Of a stretch of 54,919 bases of DNA, positions 7,837 through 16,500 are shown one piece after another. Under the pieces are notes generated by a model, which ran no database searches, had not been told where the DNA came from, and was given only the letters and a program-made list of their open reading frames with translations. Each line of letters begins with the position of its first letter. Position 1 is the stretch's first letter. Made by a program: the position numbers and the translations under genes. The stretch is from Treponema sp. (GTDB lineage Bacteria > Spirochaetota > Spirochaetia > Treponematales > Treponemataceae): NCBI GenBank assembly GCA_017549025.1, contig JAFYWB010000026.1, forward strand, positions 1-54,919, written 5' to 3'.

Positions 7837-9894
7837 ATGGAACTTAAAGAGCTTTGTATTAAATCTTTATTGAGTGATAAACTTGTAATTCCTGAAATTC
7901 AGCGTGAATATGTATGGGGAAGCAATGAAACAGTTTTGAAAAAATTTCTCACAGAATTGAATGAAAATTTATCAGTAGATACGAACATCGGATTTTTATA
8001 TTCTTATAATGCTGAAAATACTGAGCACTATATAATTGATGGACAACAGAGGCTTACAACGATTATCTTACTGCTCTATTATTATTCCGTGAAAGAAGGA
8101 AAACGAGCAGAGTTTAAGGATTTGCTTCAGTGTTCAGAGTCATGTATGAGGTTTTCCTATCGTGTCCGTTCATTGACGGAGCATTTCTTACTTAATTTAT
8201 TTCAGGATGAAAAAATCAGAAAGGAATCTTTTTGTAAGCTTCATAACTTGAAATGGTATATTTCTGATTATGACAGTGACGCTACCATTAATTCAATTTG
8301 TAAATTATATGCTTGGTTATCTAAAAATGAAGAGAAATATAAAAATTTTAATTACAATTCTTTACTAGTACGGGTTAGATTCTATTATTTTGATGTACAA
8401 CAAACTGCTCAAGGCGAAGAACTGTATATCACAATGAATAGCCGTGGCGAACCGCTCAAAGATAATGAACAGATAAAGCCATATATACTTAAAAAAGTAG
8501 ATGATAAGCGTTCTTGTGCTAAGAAATGGGACGAATGGGAAGAATATTTTTTTGGAGAATTGCCATCGAAAGATGAAAGCAATGTTTGCAAAGTCGATAT
8601 TGCTATAGAAAATATCATAAAAATAACGTTGGAACTTTATGGCAAAAGAAAAGTAAAATCTGTTCCTGATGAAGAAGAAAAATGGGAATTTAATGAAATT
8701 AATGCCACCATAGATTCTCAACGAATTGATTTTACAGATATAGAAAAAGTGTTTAATTCTATAAAAAGTATTATTGAATCAACAAATGATAGAATTAAAT
8801 CATTAGACTTTAAAAATTTCATATTTTCAACAGAACGTACTGAAAAAAAACTTTTTGCACTAGAAGCTTTAATTCGGATGTTGCATGTAGAATATTCCCT
8901 TGAGGATAAAGATCTTCAGAGAATATTACGACTCATCCATAATGCTTGTGAATATGGAGTAACGAAACATAAACCATTGCTTAAATTTTTAAGTGGTTTA
9001 GAAAAAACAGAAAATCTTTATAAAGATATTCTCGGGTCAGATGAAAAAGATACAAGCAAAATCAAAGGTGTATTTATCAGTGATGATAATAAAGAAGAGC
9101 TTGAAAAAATTAAAGCTATCCTTGCGAAAGGTATTTCCGAAGATGAAATTGAAGCTGTAGAGAGTTTACCTATATTCAATGGACAAATCCACTTGCTTTA
9201 TAGAGATGCAACTACTGCTGAAATCTCTTGGAAGGATTTCAGTCAAAAGGTTGAAAAAGCAAAAGATTTATTTTCTGAAAATAAAAATGAAATTATAAAG
9301 GATGGACATGAACAGTTTGTTGATTTTGTCTTTGCTTTTATTAAATCATTTGATAATTTAGAACAATTACGAGAGACATATTTATTTAATAATAAGTATT
9401 ATTCGGAGTGGCATGCATATCTAACGGATTATAAATATCTCAAACCGATATCAAACATTCTCCTAGATATAGATATTGGTGAAACTACTCATTCTAATAA
9501 ATTTGATGAGAACACTAAGTCAATTTATAATTTCTTCGCTAACAAAGTTAATATTAAAAAAATTACAGAAGAAATTCAAAATGGCAGATTTCGATGGTTG
9601 TATTGGGGAAGGAACTGCTTTCATCAAAATTATGAGAATTATATCGTTTTTGACTGGGATAATTTTAAAAGAAATCAGTATCTCAATAAGTTGTTGGATG
9701 AAAACAGAATCACGATAGACGAATCAATACGAATTGGAGACTTCTTTATTGGTGCAAATATTGATTTTACTTACAACGACAAAACTTATACGTGGACTTG
9801 GTATGATGAAATTAAATGTAATTCAGATGTTGTAGTTGAAGCCCCCATTAATGAAGCAAAAATCAATAATTTCTTCAAAATTTTACAGGTGTAA
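7837..9894 (+). CDS. DUF262 protein without a recognisable nuclease domain
   Basis: A 685-residue protein starting one base after the stop of the preceding DUF262-DUF1524 gene. Its DUF262 domain has IPEIQREYVW at 18-27, DGQQRLTT at 68-75, and a downstream MNSRGEPLKDNEQIK block typical of the family. The middle is charged and helical. The C-terminal region (about 560-685) is rich in aromatic residues (FRWLYWGRNC, TYTWTWYDEIK) and lacks the GNLTLL/N-NAPF signature of DUF1524, so no nuclease motif is visible. Tight coupling suggests a two-component complex: this subunit may sense or bind while its neighbour cuts. That role is inference from architecture and spacing. Confidence 0.85.
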   Translation: MELKELCIKSLLSDKLVIPEIQREYVWGSNETVLKKFLTELNENLSVDTNIGFLYSYNAENTEHYIIDGQQRLTTIILLLYYYSVKEGKRAEFKDLLQCSESCMRFSYRVRSLTEHFLLNLFQDEKIRKESFCKLHNLKWYISDYDSDATINSICKLYAWLSKNEEKYKNFNYNSLLVRVRFYYFDVQQTAQGEELYITMNSRGEPLKDNEQIKPYILKKVDDKRSCAKKWDEWEEYFFGELPSKDESNVCKVDIAIENIIKITLELYGKRKVKSVPDEEEKWEFNEINATIDSQRIDFTDIEKVFNSIKSIIESTNDRIKSLDFKNFIFSTERTEKKLFALEALIRMLHVEYSLEDKDLQRILRLIHNACEYGVTKHKPLLKFLSGLEKTENLYKDILGSDEKDTSKIKGVFISDDNKEELEKIKAILAKGISEDEIEAVESLPIFNGQIHLLYRDATTAEISWKDFSQKVEKAKDLFSENKNEIIKDGHEQFVDFVFAFIKSFDNLEQLRETYLFNNKYYSEWHAYLTDYKYLKPISNILLDIDIGETTHSNKFDENTKSIYNFFANKVNIKKITEEIQNGRFRWLYWGRNCFHQNYENYIVFDWDNFKRNQYLNKLLDENRITIDESIRIGDFFIGANIDFTYNDKTYTWTWYDEIKCNSDVVVEAPINEAKINNFFKILQV

Positions 9895-9898
9895 TAAT

Positions 9899-10075
9899 GA
9901 AAAGCAAGCCTTTGGTCAATGGTGCTGGTGTGCAATGCTTCATAGGCGGGAAAGATATAATTTTGCAAAAGTCCGCTGGTATACAGCAGGTTAAAAATCT
10001 CGGTACCTGTTTTTTCTAGTTGGAGGGCAATATTTTCTATACAAAAACAGAAAATTCAATTTGTTTTTCACCCAT
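9899..10075 (-). pseudogene. Frameshifted and truncated DUF3791-like gene
   Basis: The minus strand has a good ribosome site (GGAGGAGGG) before an ATG at 10075. The reading frame MGEKQIEFSVF stops at once. After a one-base shift within a T run it continues as FCIENIALQLEKTGTEIFNL, then LLYTSGLLQNYIFPAYEALHTS. This matches my recollection of the DUF3791 family (FCIEN-A, G-EVYNLL, YD-LHT), small proteins often found near toxin-antitoxin genes. Family resemblance is lost at about 9905, where the end of the DUF262 gene begins. The gene thus seems both frameshifted and cut at its 3' end by the island junction. Confidence 0.6.
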
Positions 10076-10095
10076 CTATTTCCCTCCTCCTTCCA

Positions 10096-10878
10096 TTATA
10101 GCATCTTTTCCAAATAACGTGCCACGCCGTCCTCATTGTTGGTGCAGGTGATGTCCTTGGCGGCGGCCTTGATTTCGCTGATGGCGTTTCCCATGGCAAT
10201 GCCGTAGCCCACGGTGGAAATCATTCCTAAATCATTAAAGTCGTCTCCAAAGGCCATAATGTGTTCCAAGGGAATGGCCAATTCCTGGGAAAGGGTGCGA
10301 GCTACGGTTTCCTTGGTGGCATTTCCGGGGGCAAAGCTGTGCCAGGGCACGTCGGAAAAGAGGATGGCATGGCAGTGAGGAACTACTTGGGCAATGGCGG
10401 CTGCCAAGGCTTTGTCGTCAGTTTGTACGCAGATTTTTAGAGCGCAGTGGGGAAAATCCTTAAAATCATGCTCCAGTGCTTGAGGATGGAACATAACGGA
10501 CTTATCATCTCCTCGATTCCAAAACAGCTGGTTTTCTGTATCCACGGTAATTTCGCACTCAGGGCCAATGATTTGGTAGGCGGCATTCAGCAGGGCTTGG
10601 GTTTCTTCTTGGGAAAAGCCTTGGTGGTGAATAATTTTTTCTCGGTACTGAATGGTTGCCCCGCCATTGGTGGCCACAATGTCTGGCTGTACCTGGGTAA
10701 TCAGGTGGTGAATGCTGGTGTTTCCACGGGAGGTGCAAAATCCAATGAGAATGCCTTTTTGCTGGCAGCGCTTCAGCACCTGCAGGGTGTAGGGAGAAAT
10801 GGTTTTGTCATCCTTCAGCAAGGTGCCGTCTAGGTCAATCAGTACTAGGCGGGGCGGTGTGGAAATAGTCAACTTCAT
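10096..10878 (-). CDS. Cof-type HAD-superfamily phosphatase
   Basis: A 260-residue cytoplasmic phosphatase of the HAD superfamily, Cof/type IIB subfamily, which usually acts on sugar phosphates or related metabolites. Motif I is LVLIDLDGTLL (nucleophile and general acid aspartates), followed by the ISPYT block and FCTSRG (motif II). The C-terminal motif IV is MAFGDDFNDLGMI. The ATG at 10878 puts motif I about 14 residues from the start, as usual. An upstream GTG at 10965 would add 29 residues of low complexity. Neither start has a strong ribosome site. Substrate unknown. Confidence 0.88.
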   Translation of the reverse strand: MKLTISTPPRLVLIDLDGTLLKDDKTISPYTLQVLKRCQQKGILIGFCTSRGNTSIHHLITQVQPDIVATNGGATIQYREKIIHHQGFSQEETQALLNAAYQIIGPECEITVDTENQLFWNRGDDKSVMFHPQALEHDFKDFPHCALKICVQTDDKALAAAIAQVVPHCHAILFSDVPWHSFAPGNATKETVARTLSQELAIPLEHIMAFGDDFNDLGMISTVGYGIAMGNAISEIKAAAKDITCTNNEDGVARYLEKML

Positions 10879-10979
10879 GGAATCATGATAGTGGGAAGGG
10901 CTACTTTGGTCAATGTTGCTGATGGAGCTGTGGGGAAAAGCTTGTGGGATAAGCTTGCCCAGCACGTGGGACTTTACAC

Positions 10980-11044
10980 TTGACAGAATACCGTTCTGGT
11001 AGTAAGCTAAATTTAGCTAAAAATAAAATATTTTGGCTAAATTT
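10980..11044 (+). promoter_or_regulatory. Promoter and candidate autoregulatory operator of VapBC-1
   Basis: TTGACA at 10980-10985 is a consensus -35 box. A weak -10 (TAAGCT, 11003-11008) lies 17 bases on. It is overlapped by the perfect 14-bp palindrome AGCTAAATTTAGCT (11005-11018), and another half-site, GGCTAAATTT, sits at 11035-11044. Phd/VapB antitoxins usually bind such palindromes next to their promoter, with toxin as co-repressor. Assigning the sites to this antitoxin is inference. Confidence 0.55.
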
Positions 11045-11060
11045 TACTGAGGAGCTTGCC

Positions 11061-11345
11061 ATGATTTCTGTTTCTGTGGGGGAAGCTAAAAATCAGCTAC
11101 CAAAATTGCTGCATGTTGTGGAAGATGGTGATGAGGTGGAGGTAACTCGTCATGGAAAGGTGGTGGCCTATATCAGTGGCCAGTCTAGTTCTGGAGAACG
11201 AGGAGCAGCCTTTTTGCAGGAAATCCATACTTGGAGGGAAACCTACGGTGCCTTGTTTGAAAATGGTGAAATAGAAGCTGTTTTTAATCCAGCTTTTCAA
11301 GAAGATGGGGGCTTCCTTGTGCGTCATGGGGAGGATTTTCTATGA
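11061..11345 (+). CDS. Phd/YefM-type antitoxin, VapB-like
   Basis: A 94-residue antitoxin. The N-terminus MISVSVGEAKNQLPKLLHVV, followed by DEVEVTRHGKVVAYI, is the classic Phd/YefM DNA-binding fold. The C-terminal part (FLQEIHTWRETYG onward) would wrap the toxin. The ATG at 11061 is chosen because GAGGAG lies 6 bases upstream and the Phd domain begins there. The longer reading frame from 10980 would run through the operator. It overlaps the toxin gene by four bases (ATGA), the usual arrangement for coupled translation. Confidence 0.88.
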   Translation: MISVSVGEAKNQLPKLLHVVEDGDEVEVTRHGKVVAYISGQSSSGERGAAFLQEIHTWRETYGALFENGEIEAVFNPAFQEDGGFLVRHGEDFL

Positions 11346-11773
11346 TTCCTCCTTTAGTGTATCTTTTGGACACAAATATTATTTCTGAGCCAACCAAGGT
11401 GGAGCCTTCTTTTACGGTGCTCCATCGTATGGCTGAAACCCTAGAACGTTCCTGCATTTGTTCTATTACTTGGGCAGAAGCCATGACGGGAGTGCAAACC
11501 TTGGTATCTGGCAAGAGACAGGAAGCCTTGATAAGATTTTTGGTGGATAATATCCAAAAAAATTATGAAATCATTCCCTTTGATTCCTCCTGTGCCATGA
11601 TGTATGCCCATTTGGTAAAAGGCTTGAAGGAGCGGGGACGTCTAGGCTCCACCTTTGACATGATGATAGCGGCCTGTGCCATTGCAAACAACTTGATTCT
11701 GGTTACTCGCAACGTGGCGGACTTTGCTCCCATCACGGAGATTGCTCCCTTGATGGTGGAAAACTGGTTTTAG
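11342..11773 (+). CDS. vapC: PIN-domain toxin VapC (module 1)
   Basis: A 143-residue PIN-domain ribonuclease. The acidic metal-binding residues fit: D10 in YLLDTN, E46 in ITWAEAMTG, D106 in TFDMMIAA and D127 in RNVADF. VapC toxins cut tRNA or rRNA when the labile antitoxin is lost. It is translated from an ATGA overlap with the Phd-type antitoxin upstream. The ILVTRNVADF ending resembles the FitB-like subgroup. The target RNA cannot be told from the sequence. Confidence 0.9.
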   Translation: MIPPLVYLLDTNIISEPTKVEPSFTVLHRMAETLERSCICSITWAEAMTGVQTLVSGKRQEALIRFLVDNIQKNYEIIPFDSSCAMMYAHLVKGLKERGRLGSTFDMMIAACAIANNLILVTRNVADFAPITEIAPLMVENWF

Positions 11774-11820
11774 TGGAGAGTGAATGGAAAAGTGAAGCAG
11801 GAAAAACTAACTCCAATAAA

Positions 11821-11874
11821 AAAACTGCACCACCTACAATCACCTTTGAAAACGGACTGTAGGGATGCAGTTTT
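11821..11874. terminator. Bidirectional terminator between vapC and cstA-1
   Basis: AAAACTGCA (11821-11829) pairs with TGCAGTTTT (11866-11874), and CCTACA/TGTAGG extends the stem. On the minus strand the stem is followed by seven T, a strong end for cstA copy 1. On the plus strand it reads GCAGTTTTCTT and can serve vapC. Confidence 0.75.
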
Positions 11875-11901
11875 CTTAGAAGAAACTTTTAGGAAGTGGT
11901 T

Positions 11902-13407
11902 TTAGCGGAGGGCTGCCTGTGCTCCACGCTTCTTTCCCCATACCAACAGGCTGACGGTATAGGCTACAGTCAATACAGCAGCGATGGGGTAGGCAATGCT
12001 CCAGCTTAAGTTCAAGCCAATCTTGGCATTGAGAATAAAGCTAAAGGTTTGGAAGCAGTAGAAGGCTCCGGGAACAAGTGGCATCCAAGCCCATTTTCCC
12101 TTGCCGTTTTCAAACATCCAGATAATCACGGCCATAAAGGCAAAGAGAGCCAAGGTCTGGTTGGACCAAGCAAAGTATCTCCACAGAACGTTGAAGCCGC
12201 TGGGATTGCTCTTTGCCCAGATCAGGATTCCAGCCACGATTACAAAGAGGATGGAAGCCAAGGTCAAGCGCTTCTTGTTGGTGCTCTGGTCAATGTTCAT
12301 GGATTCAGAGATGGAAAGACGCAAGCTTCTGAGAGCAGTATCACCAGAGGTAATGGGCAGAACAATGATACCGATGATGGCAATAGCTCCTCCCACAGGA
12401 CCCAACAGGTCCTTACAGATAATACCTACGGTGGCGGTGGCAAGGCTAGGGTTTACTTCCTGGATTCCCAGGTTGTAAATTCCCATAGCTGCTGCTGCCC
12501 AAACCATGGCGATAAAGCCTTCTACAATCATCATGCCGTAGAAGGTGGTGCGACCTTCACGTTCGCTTTTCATGGTGCGGCTGATGATAGCAGTCTGAGT
12601 GGAGTGGAAGCCAGACAAAAGTCCACAGGCTACAGTGATAAAGAAGATAGGAATGAACTTATTGGCAGAAAAATAATCTGCATAGCTGAACTGCTCCTTC
12701 ACTCCGTTGATCACCTGATAGGCCTGAGGTGCATTCCATACGTCCCACAGCTCGATGAGGGGATAGCCCTTTACGAACATTCCGATAAAAACACCTACGG
12801 CGGAGAACAGTAATACCAAACCAAAGATGGGGTATACCTTTCCGATGATGGTGTCAATGGGGAATACGGTTGCAACCAAATAGTACAGGAAGATTACTCC
12901 GTAGATAACCCAAGTAGAAATAGATGTGGCCTTTCCGTCAAAGCCAAAAATTTGGGTGGCTGCCAGGTCTCCGGGAGTGTAGATGAATACTGCTCCTACC
13001 AGCAACAACAGGAAGCTGATGAAAACCTGATAGAAACCGTAAACCTTCTTGTTTCCGTACCGCTGAATCATCTTGGGCATCTGGGTTCCACCGTCACGGA
13101 GACAGATCATACCGCAGAAGTAGTCGTGCATGGCTCCAGCCAACACATTTCCCAGAGGAATGGTGATAAAGGCGATGGGGCCAAACAAGATTCCTTGGAT
13201 AGGGCCAAGAATGGGGCCTGTTCCTGCAATGTTTAGCAGGTTAATGAGGCTGTTCTTCCACATTGGCATTGGAACATAATCTACGCCGTCACCCTTGGTG
13301 TAGCAAGGTGTCTTGCGATCATCTGGTCCAAAGATTTTTACGCAAAGCTTGCTGTAGAGAAAGCCTCCCACCACAAGAATTGCCAATCCGATAAAAAATG
13401 TAATCAT
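11902..13407 (-). CDS. cstA: CstA-family carbon-starvation/pyruvate permease, copy 1
   Basis: A 501-residue polytopic membrane protein of the CstA family. In enteric bacteria these proteins import peptides or pyruvate during carbon starvation. The family blocks are clear: PDDRKTPCYTKGDGVDYVPMP, NIAGTGPILGPIQGILFGP, GAMHDYFCGM, GLLSGFHSTQTAIISRTM and ITSGDTALRSLRLSI. It is shorter than the roughly 700-residue E. coli CstA, as is common for this subgroup. A second copy lies at the right end of the window. An AAGGAGG ribosome site and a sigma-70-like promoter precede it, and a strong terminator follows. Confidence 0.92.
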   Translation of the reverse strand: MITFFIGLAILVVGGFLYSKLCVKIFGPDDRKTPCYTKGDGVDYVPMPMWKNSLINLLNIAGTGPILGPIQGILFGPIAFITIPLGNVLAGAMHDYFCGMICLRDGGTQMPKMIQRYGNKKVYGFYQVFISFLLLLVGAVFIYTPGDLAATQIFGFDGKATSISTWVIYGVIFLYYLVATVFPIDTIIGKVYPIFGLVLLFSAVGVFIGMFVKGYPLIELWDVWNAPQAYQVINGVKEQFSYADYFSANKFIPIFFITVACGLLSGFHSTQTAIISRTMKSEREGRTTFYGMMIVEGFIAMVWAAAAMGIYNLGIQEVNPSLATATVGIICKDLLGPVGGAIAIIGIIVLPITSGDTALRSLRLSISESMNIDQSTNKKRLTLASILFVIVAGILIWAKSNPSGFNVLWRYFAWSNQTLALFAFMAVIIWMFENGKGKWAWMPLVPGAFYCFQTFSFILNAKIGLNLSWSIAYPIAAVLTVAYTVSLLVWGKKRGAQAALR

Positions 13408-13480
13408 TGAATCAATCCTCCTTTCCCCAGCTTTTCACACTGGTTTATATTACATTTAATCCATTTGGAATGAGTTCAAA

Positions 13481-13508
13481 ATTATCATAAGCAATGGCTA
13501 ACTGTCAA
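13481..13508 (-). promoter_or_regulatory. Promoter of cstA copy 1
   Basis: On the minus strand TTGACA (13503-13508) and GATAAT (13481-13486) are separated by 16 bases. They lie about 75 bases upstream of the cstA-1 start codon, leaving room for a leader. No palindromic operator is obvious between them and the gene. Confidence 0.6.
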
Positions 13509-13543
13509 TATACTTCAGAGGCTTTACTAAAGTTAAAGTTTTT

Positions 13544-13580
13544 AGGCAGCGTACCCTTTTGAGTACGCTGCCTTTTTTTT
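13544..13580 (+). terminator. Strong plus-strand terminator without a plus-strand gene
   Basis: AGGCAGCGTAC (13544-13554) and GTACGCTGCCT (13563-13573) form a perfect 11-bp stem with an 8-base loop and eight T on the plus strand. The flanking genes (addA and cstA-1) are both on the minus strand. On that strand the stem is followed only by TAAAAACTTTAAC, a poorer terminator that may still end addA. Confidence 0.75.
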
Positions 13581-13585
13581 GCTTT

Positions 13586-16500
13586 TTATTCCACCAATGC
13601 GGCTAGTTCTTCCAAATTCACCGTAGAGCAGCCTTGGGTAATGTCCACCACGTTGCCAGTACGCAGGTAGTAGAGACTACAGGTAATACTTTCCTCTGGT
13701 ACGCTGAAGATGGCTGCGGCGGCCTTGCGGTAGGCTGCTTGCTGGGGATAATAGAGCTCTGGCTGCTGTTGCTGGTCGGTTTTGTAATCCACAATGTGCA
13801 GCTGACCCTGCTGGTCTTGGTAAATCAAGTCCATGGAGCCGTTGATGATGTAATTTTCCAGACGCAGCTTGAAGGTAAACTCGGTTTTTCGCCAGCTAGC
13901 CTGCTTCACATCCTGTCCTGTGGGGGAGTTCAAGAAGTTGGCGGTCATGGTGGAGCACAACTGATGGAGCTTTTGCTGGTGGGCTGGGCTTAGGTGCTGG
14001 AGGTAGCGAGTGGGAACAATGGGCTGGTGATCGTTCAAGGCGGCCTCCAGATACAGGTGGGCGCAGCTTCCAAAGTCGGCATAGGTAAAGGCAGGATTTC
14101 CATCGGCCTTTGTGGTGCTTGTTACCAGCTGGGCAATTTCGCTGTAGGCTTGGGAAGAGGCTTCCAAGGAAGCTTCCTTTCCTGTGGCGAGAGTTTTTTC
14201 TGAGGCGGAGAGAGCGTCTGTATCCTGCCAGAATTCTGGGCTTTGAGGAGCTAGATGACTGGGGCTACGGTAGGGATTTTCCTCCACCGCTGGAAGAATG
14301 GCCTCACCTTGGTACAGGGGAGCCAATTTCTGAGCCAGATGCCAGGGACTGGTGGCGTGAGTTGGCTCTTGGGCAACATCTTGTTGGCAGGGAGCTGAAA
14401 TCTGTTCTAGTTCCTGCTGGGTAACAAAGGGAATCCATTCGGCATCAAAGGGGGAGTGGGGCTCCACAATGATTGTTTCTACCAAGGTCAGGTTGCAGTT
14501 GATTTGTGGCTGCAAGAGCTTGAACATGGTATTTGAGCTTTCGCTGTCCTTCAATTTTCTAGGATTGTCTGGATCAAGGCTTCCGGGGCAGGCGGTGATA
14601 AAAACCTCCTCCTCGGCTCTGGTTAACGCCACGTAGAGCACACGTCGCAATTCAGCCTGATCCTTGGCTGCTTCCTCCGCCTTTGCCTCTTGATAGAAGA
14701 AGTTTGTCCGAGCGGTGTTGCCTGCAAATTGGGGCAGGGTGGGCAGGTTCAAGGTAATGCCCCAGCGAGAGTGGTGGTAGACGCTGGCATCGTTTTTGTT
14801 GGATTTTGGCCGACCGTTGCTGTTTACCAAGAAAACCACGGGAAACTCCAATCCCTTGCTTTTGTGAATAGTCATCAGCTGCACGCCCCGCTTTTGTTCC
14901 AGAGGAATGTCTATGTCGTCGAATTTTCCCTCGTTATCGATTTGATCCTGCAGGGACTGGACAAAGGTTGCCAAGCTGGTTCCCTTGGCATCGGCCTGGG
15001 CTGCCAGGTGAAAGAATTTGTCGTAGAGGGGAGCATATTGCAGGGCCTGCTCTTGCTCAAGGATTTTATAACGGTAGCCTAGGTTATACCACAGGTGACT
15101 TACCAGCTGGGCAATGGGCATGGTAAGGGCTTGTGCTGCCAGCTGATGGTAGGTTTGGCAGGCTTGGATAAAGGCAGCTCTTTCTTCTTCTGTGGCAAGA
15201 AGATGGCTATCCTCCTGATTAAAGATATGCGGTACTCCCTGAGCTTGTGGCTCCTTCTGACTACTGGCAAGAAGGAGTTCTAGGCTTTGAGCACTGATTC
15301 CCACCAAGGGGGAGCGTAGCAGGGTGCTGTAGGCTGGTTGGTTGGAAGGATAAAGGCACAGAGTGAGAAAGCTTAAAAGGTCGTTGGTGGGGGCATCTTG
15401 AAAAAAGCCCACGGTGGATTCCGCCGTGTAGGGAATGCTGTGGAGCTTGAGATATTTTTCGTACAGATGCTGCTTGGTGGTGGTGGCAAAAAGGATGGCA
15501 ATGTCTGAGGGATTGAGTCCCTGCTGCACCAGCTCCTTGATTTTTTTTGCCACAAAGAAGGCTTCGCAATGGTCGTCGGAAAGCAGGTCTTCCTTGGAAA
15601 TAGTTTCTGGCAAGGCTGCTTCATCGGGTTTACGATACAGGCAAAGATGGATTCTCCGCCGTGTAGCTTCCTGTTCACTTTCGCCCTTCAGCTTTTTTCC
15701 CGCCAAAACCTCTGCGTAGGTGGCCTCATGCTCTGGAGTTGCTTCCTCATCTGGCATAAAAATGGCCTGGGGATACAAATGGCGCTGTCCTTCTGAGCCG
15801 TAGGGCAGGCCACCAAAGATGGCGTTAAAGGCTGCAATCAGTGTGGGATGAGAGCGATAGTTGTAGGAAAGGCTTAAGGAACCGCCAGTTTGTGAGGCTG
15901 TGGAATCCTGCTGGGTATTTCCCAGCTCCTTTGCCAGTTTTCTGATAACGCTGACATCGGCTCCACGGAATTTGTAAATCGATTGCTTTTCGTCCCCCAC
16001 AAAGAACAGCTTTCCAGAATCCAATGCGTTCACTGGAACAGAGGGCGTGTTGTGGCAGTCTTGTTTTTCTGCCAAGAAGTAGAGCAATTCCTTTTGGAGC
16101 TGGTTATCATCCTGAAACTCATCGATCATGATGGCCTTGTAGCATTCCTTTTCTGCCTGCCGTACCTCCTGTTGAGTGCGGAGAATTTCTAGAGCCAGCT
16201 GAGCCGCATCGGTAAAGGTTAAGATTCCTGCCTGCCGCTTGCTTTTGTTGTATTGCTGCTGGAACTCATCTAAAAGCTCTGCCACCTGCAAGACATCCTG
16301 CTTCAGGCACAGAAAGTTTGCCAAGGAATTCAAGGCAGGCTGAATTGATTCTCGCAAAAACTTGATTATGGCAGGCCAGGGCTTGTCGGCCTTCTGTCCT
16401 TGGAGACTCAAGCCTGAAATCTTCTTTGCTGCGGCACAGAATTGAACCAAGGTTTCCTTCTGATTCGGCAGAATTTCTTGCTGAAGGTCAGCCTTCGTTT

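Noticed and set aside
12049-12813. A long plus-strand frame (254 codons) inside cstA-1
   Set aside because: It lies antisense to a clear permease gene, has no ribosome site or family, and arises from its codon pattern.
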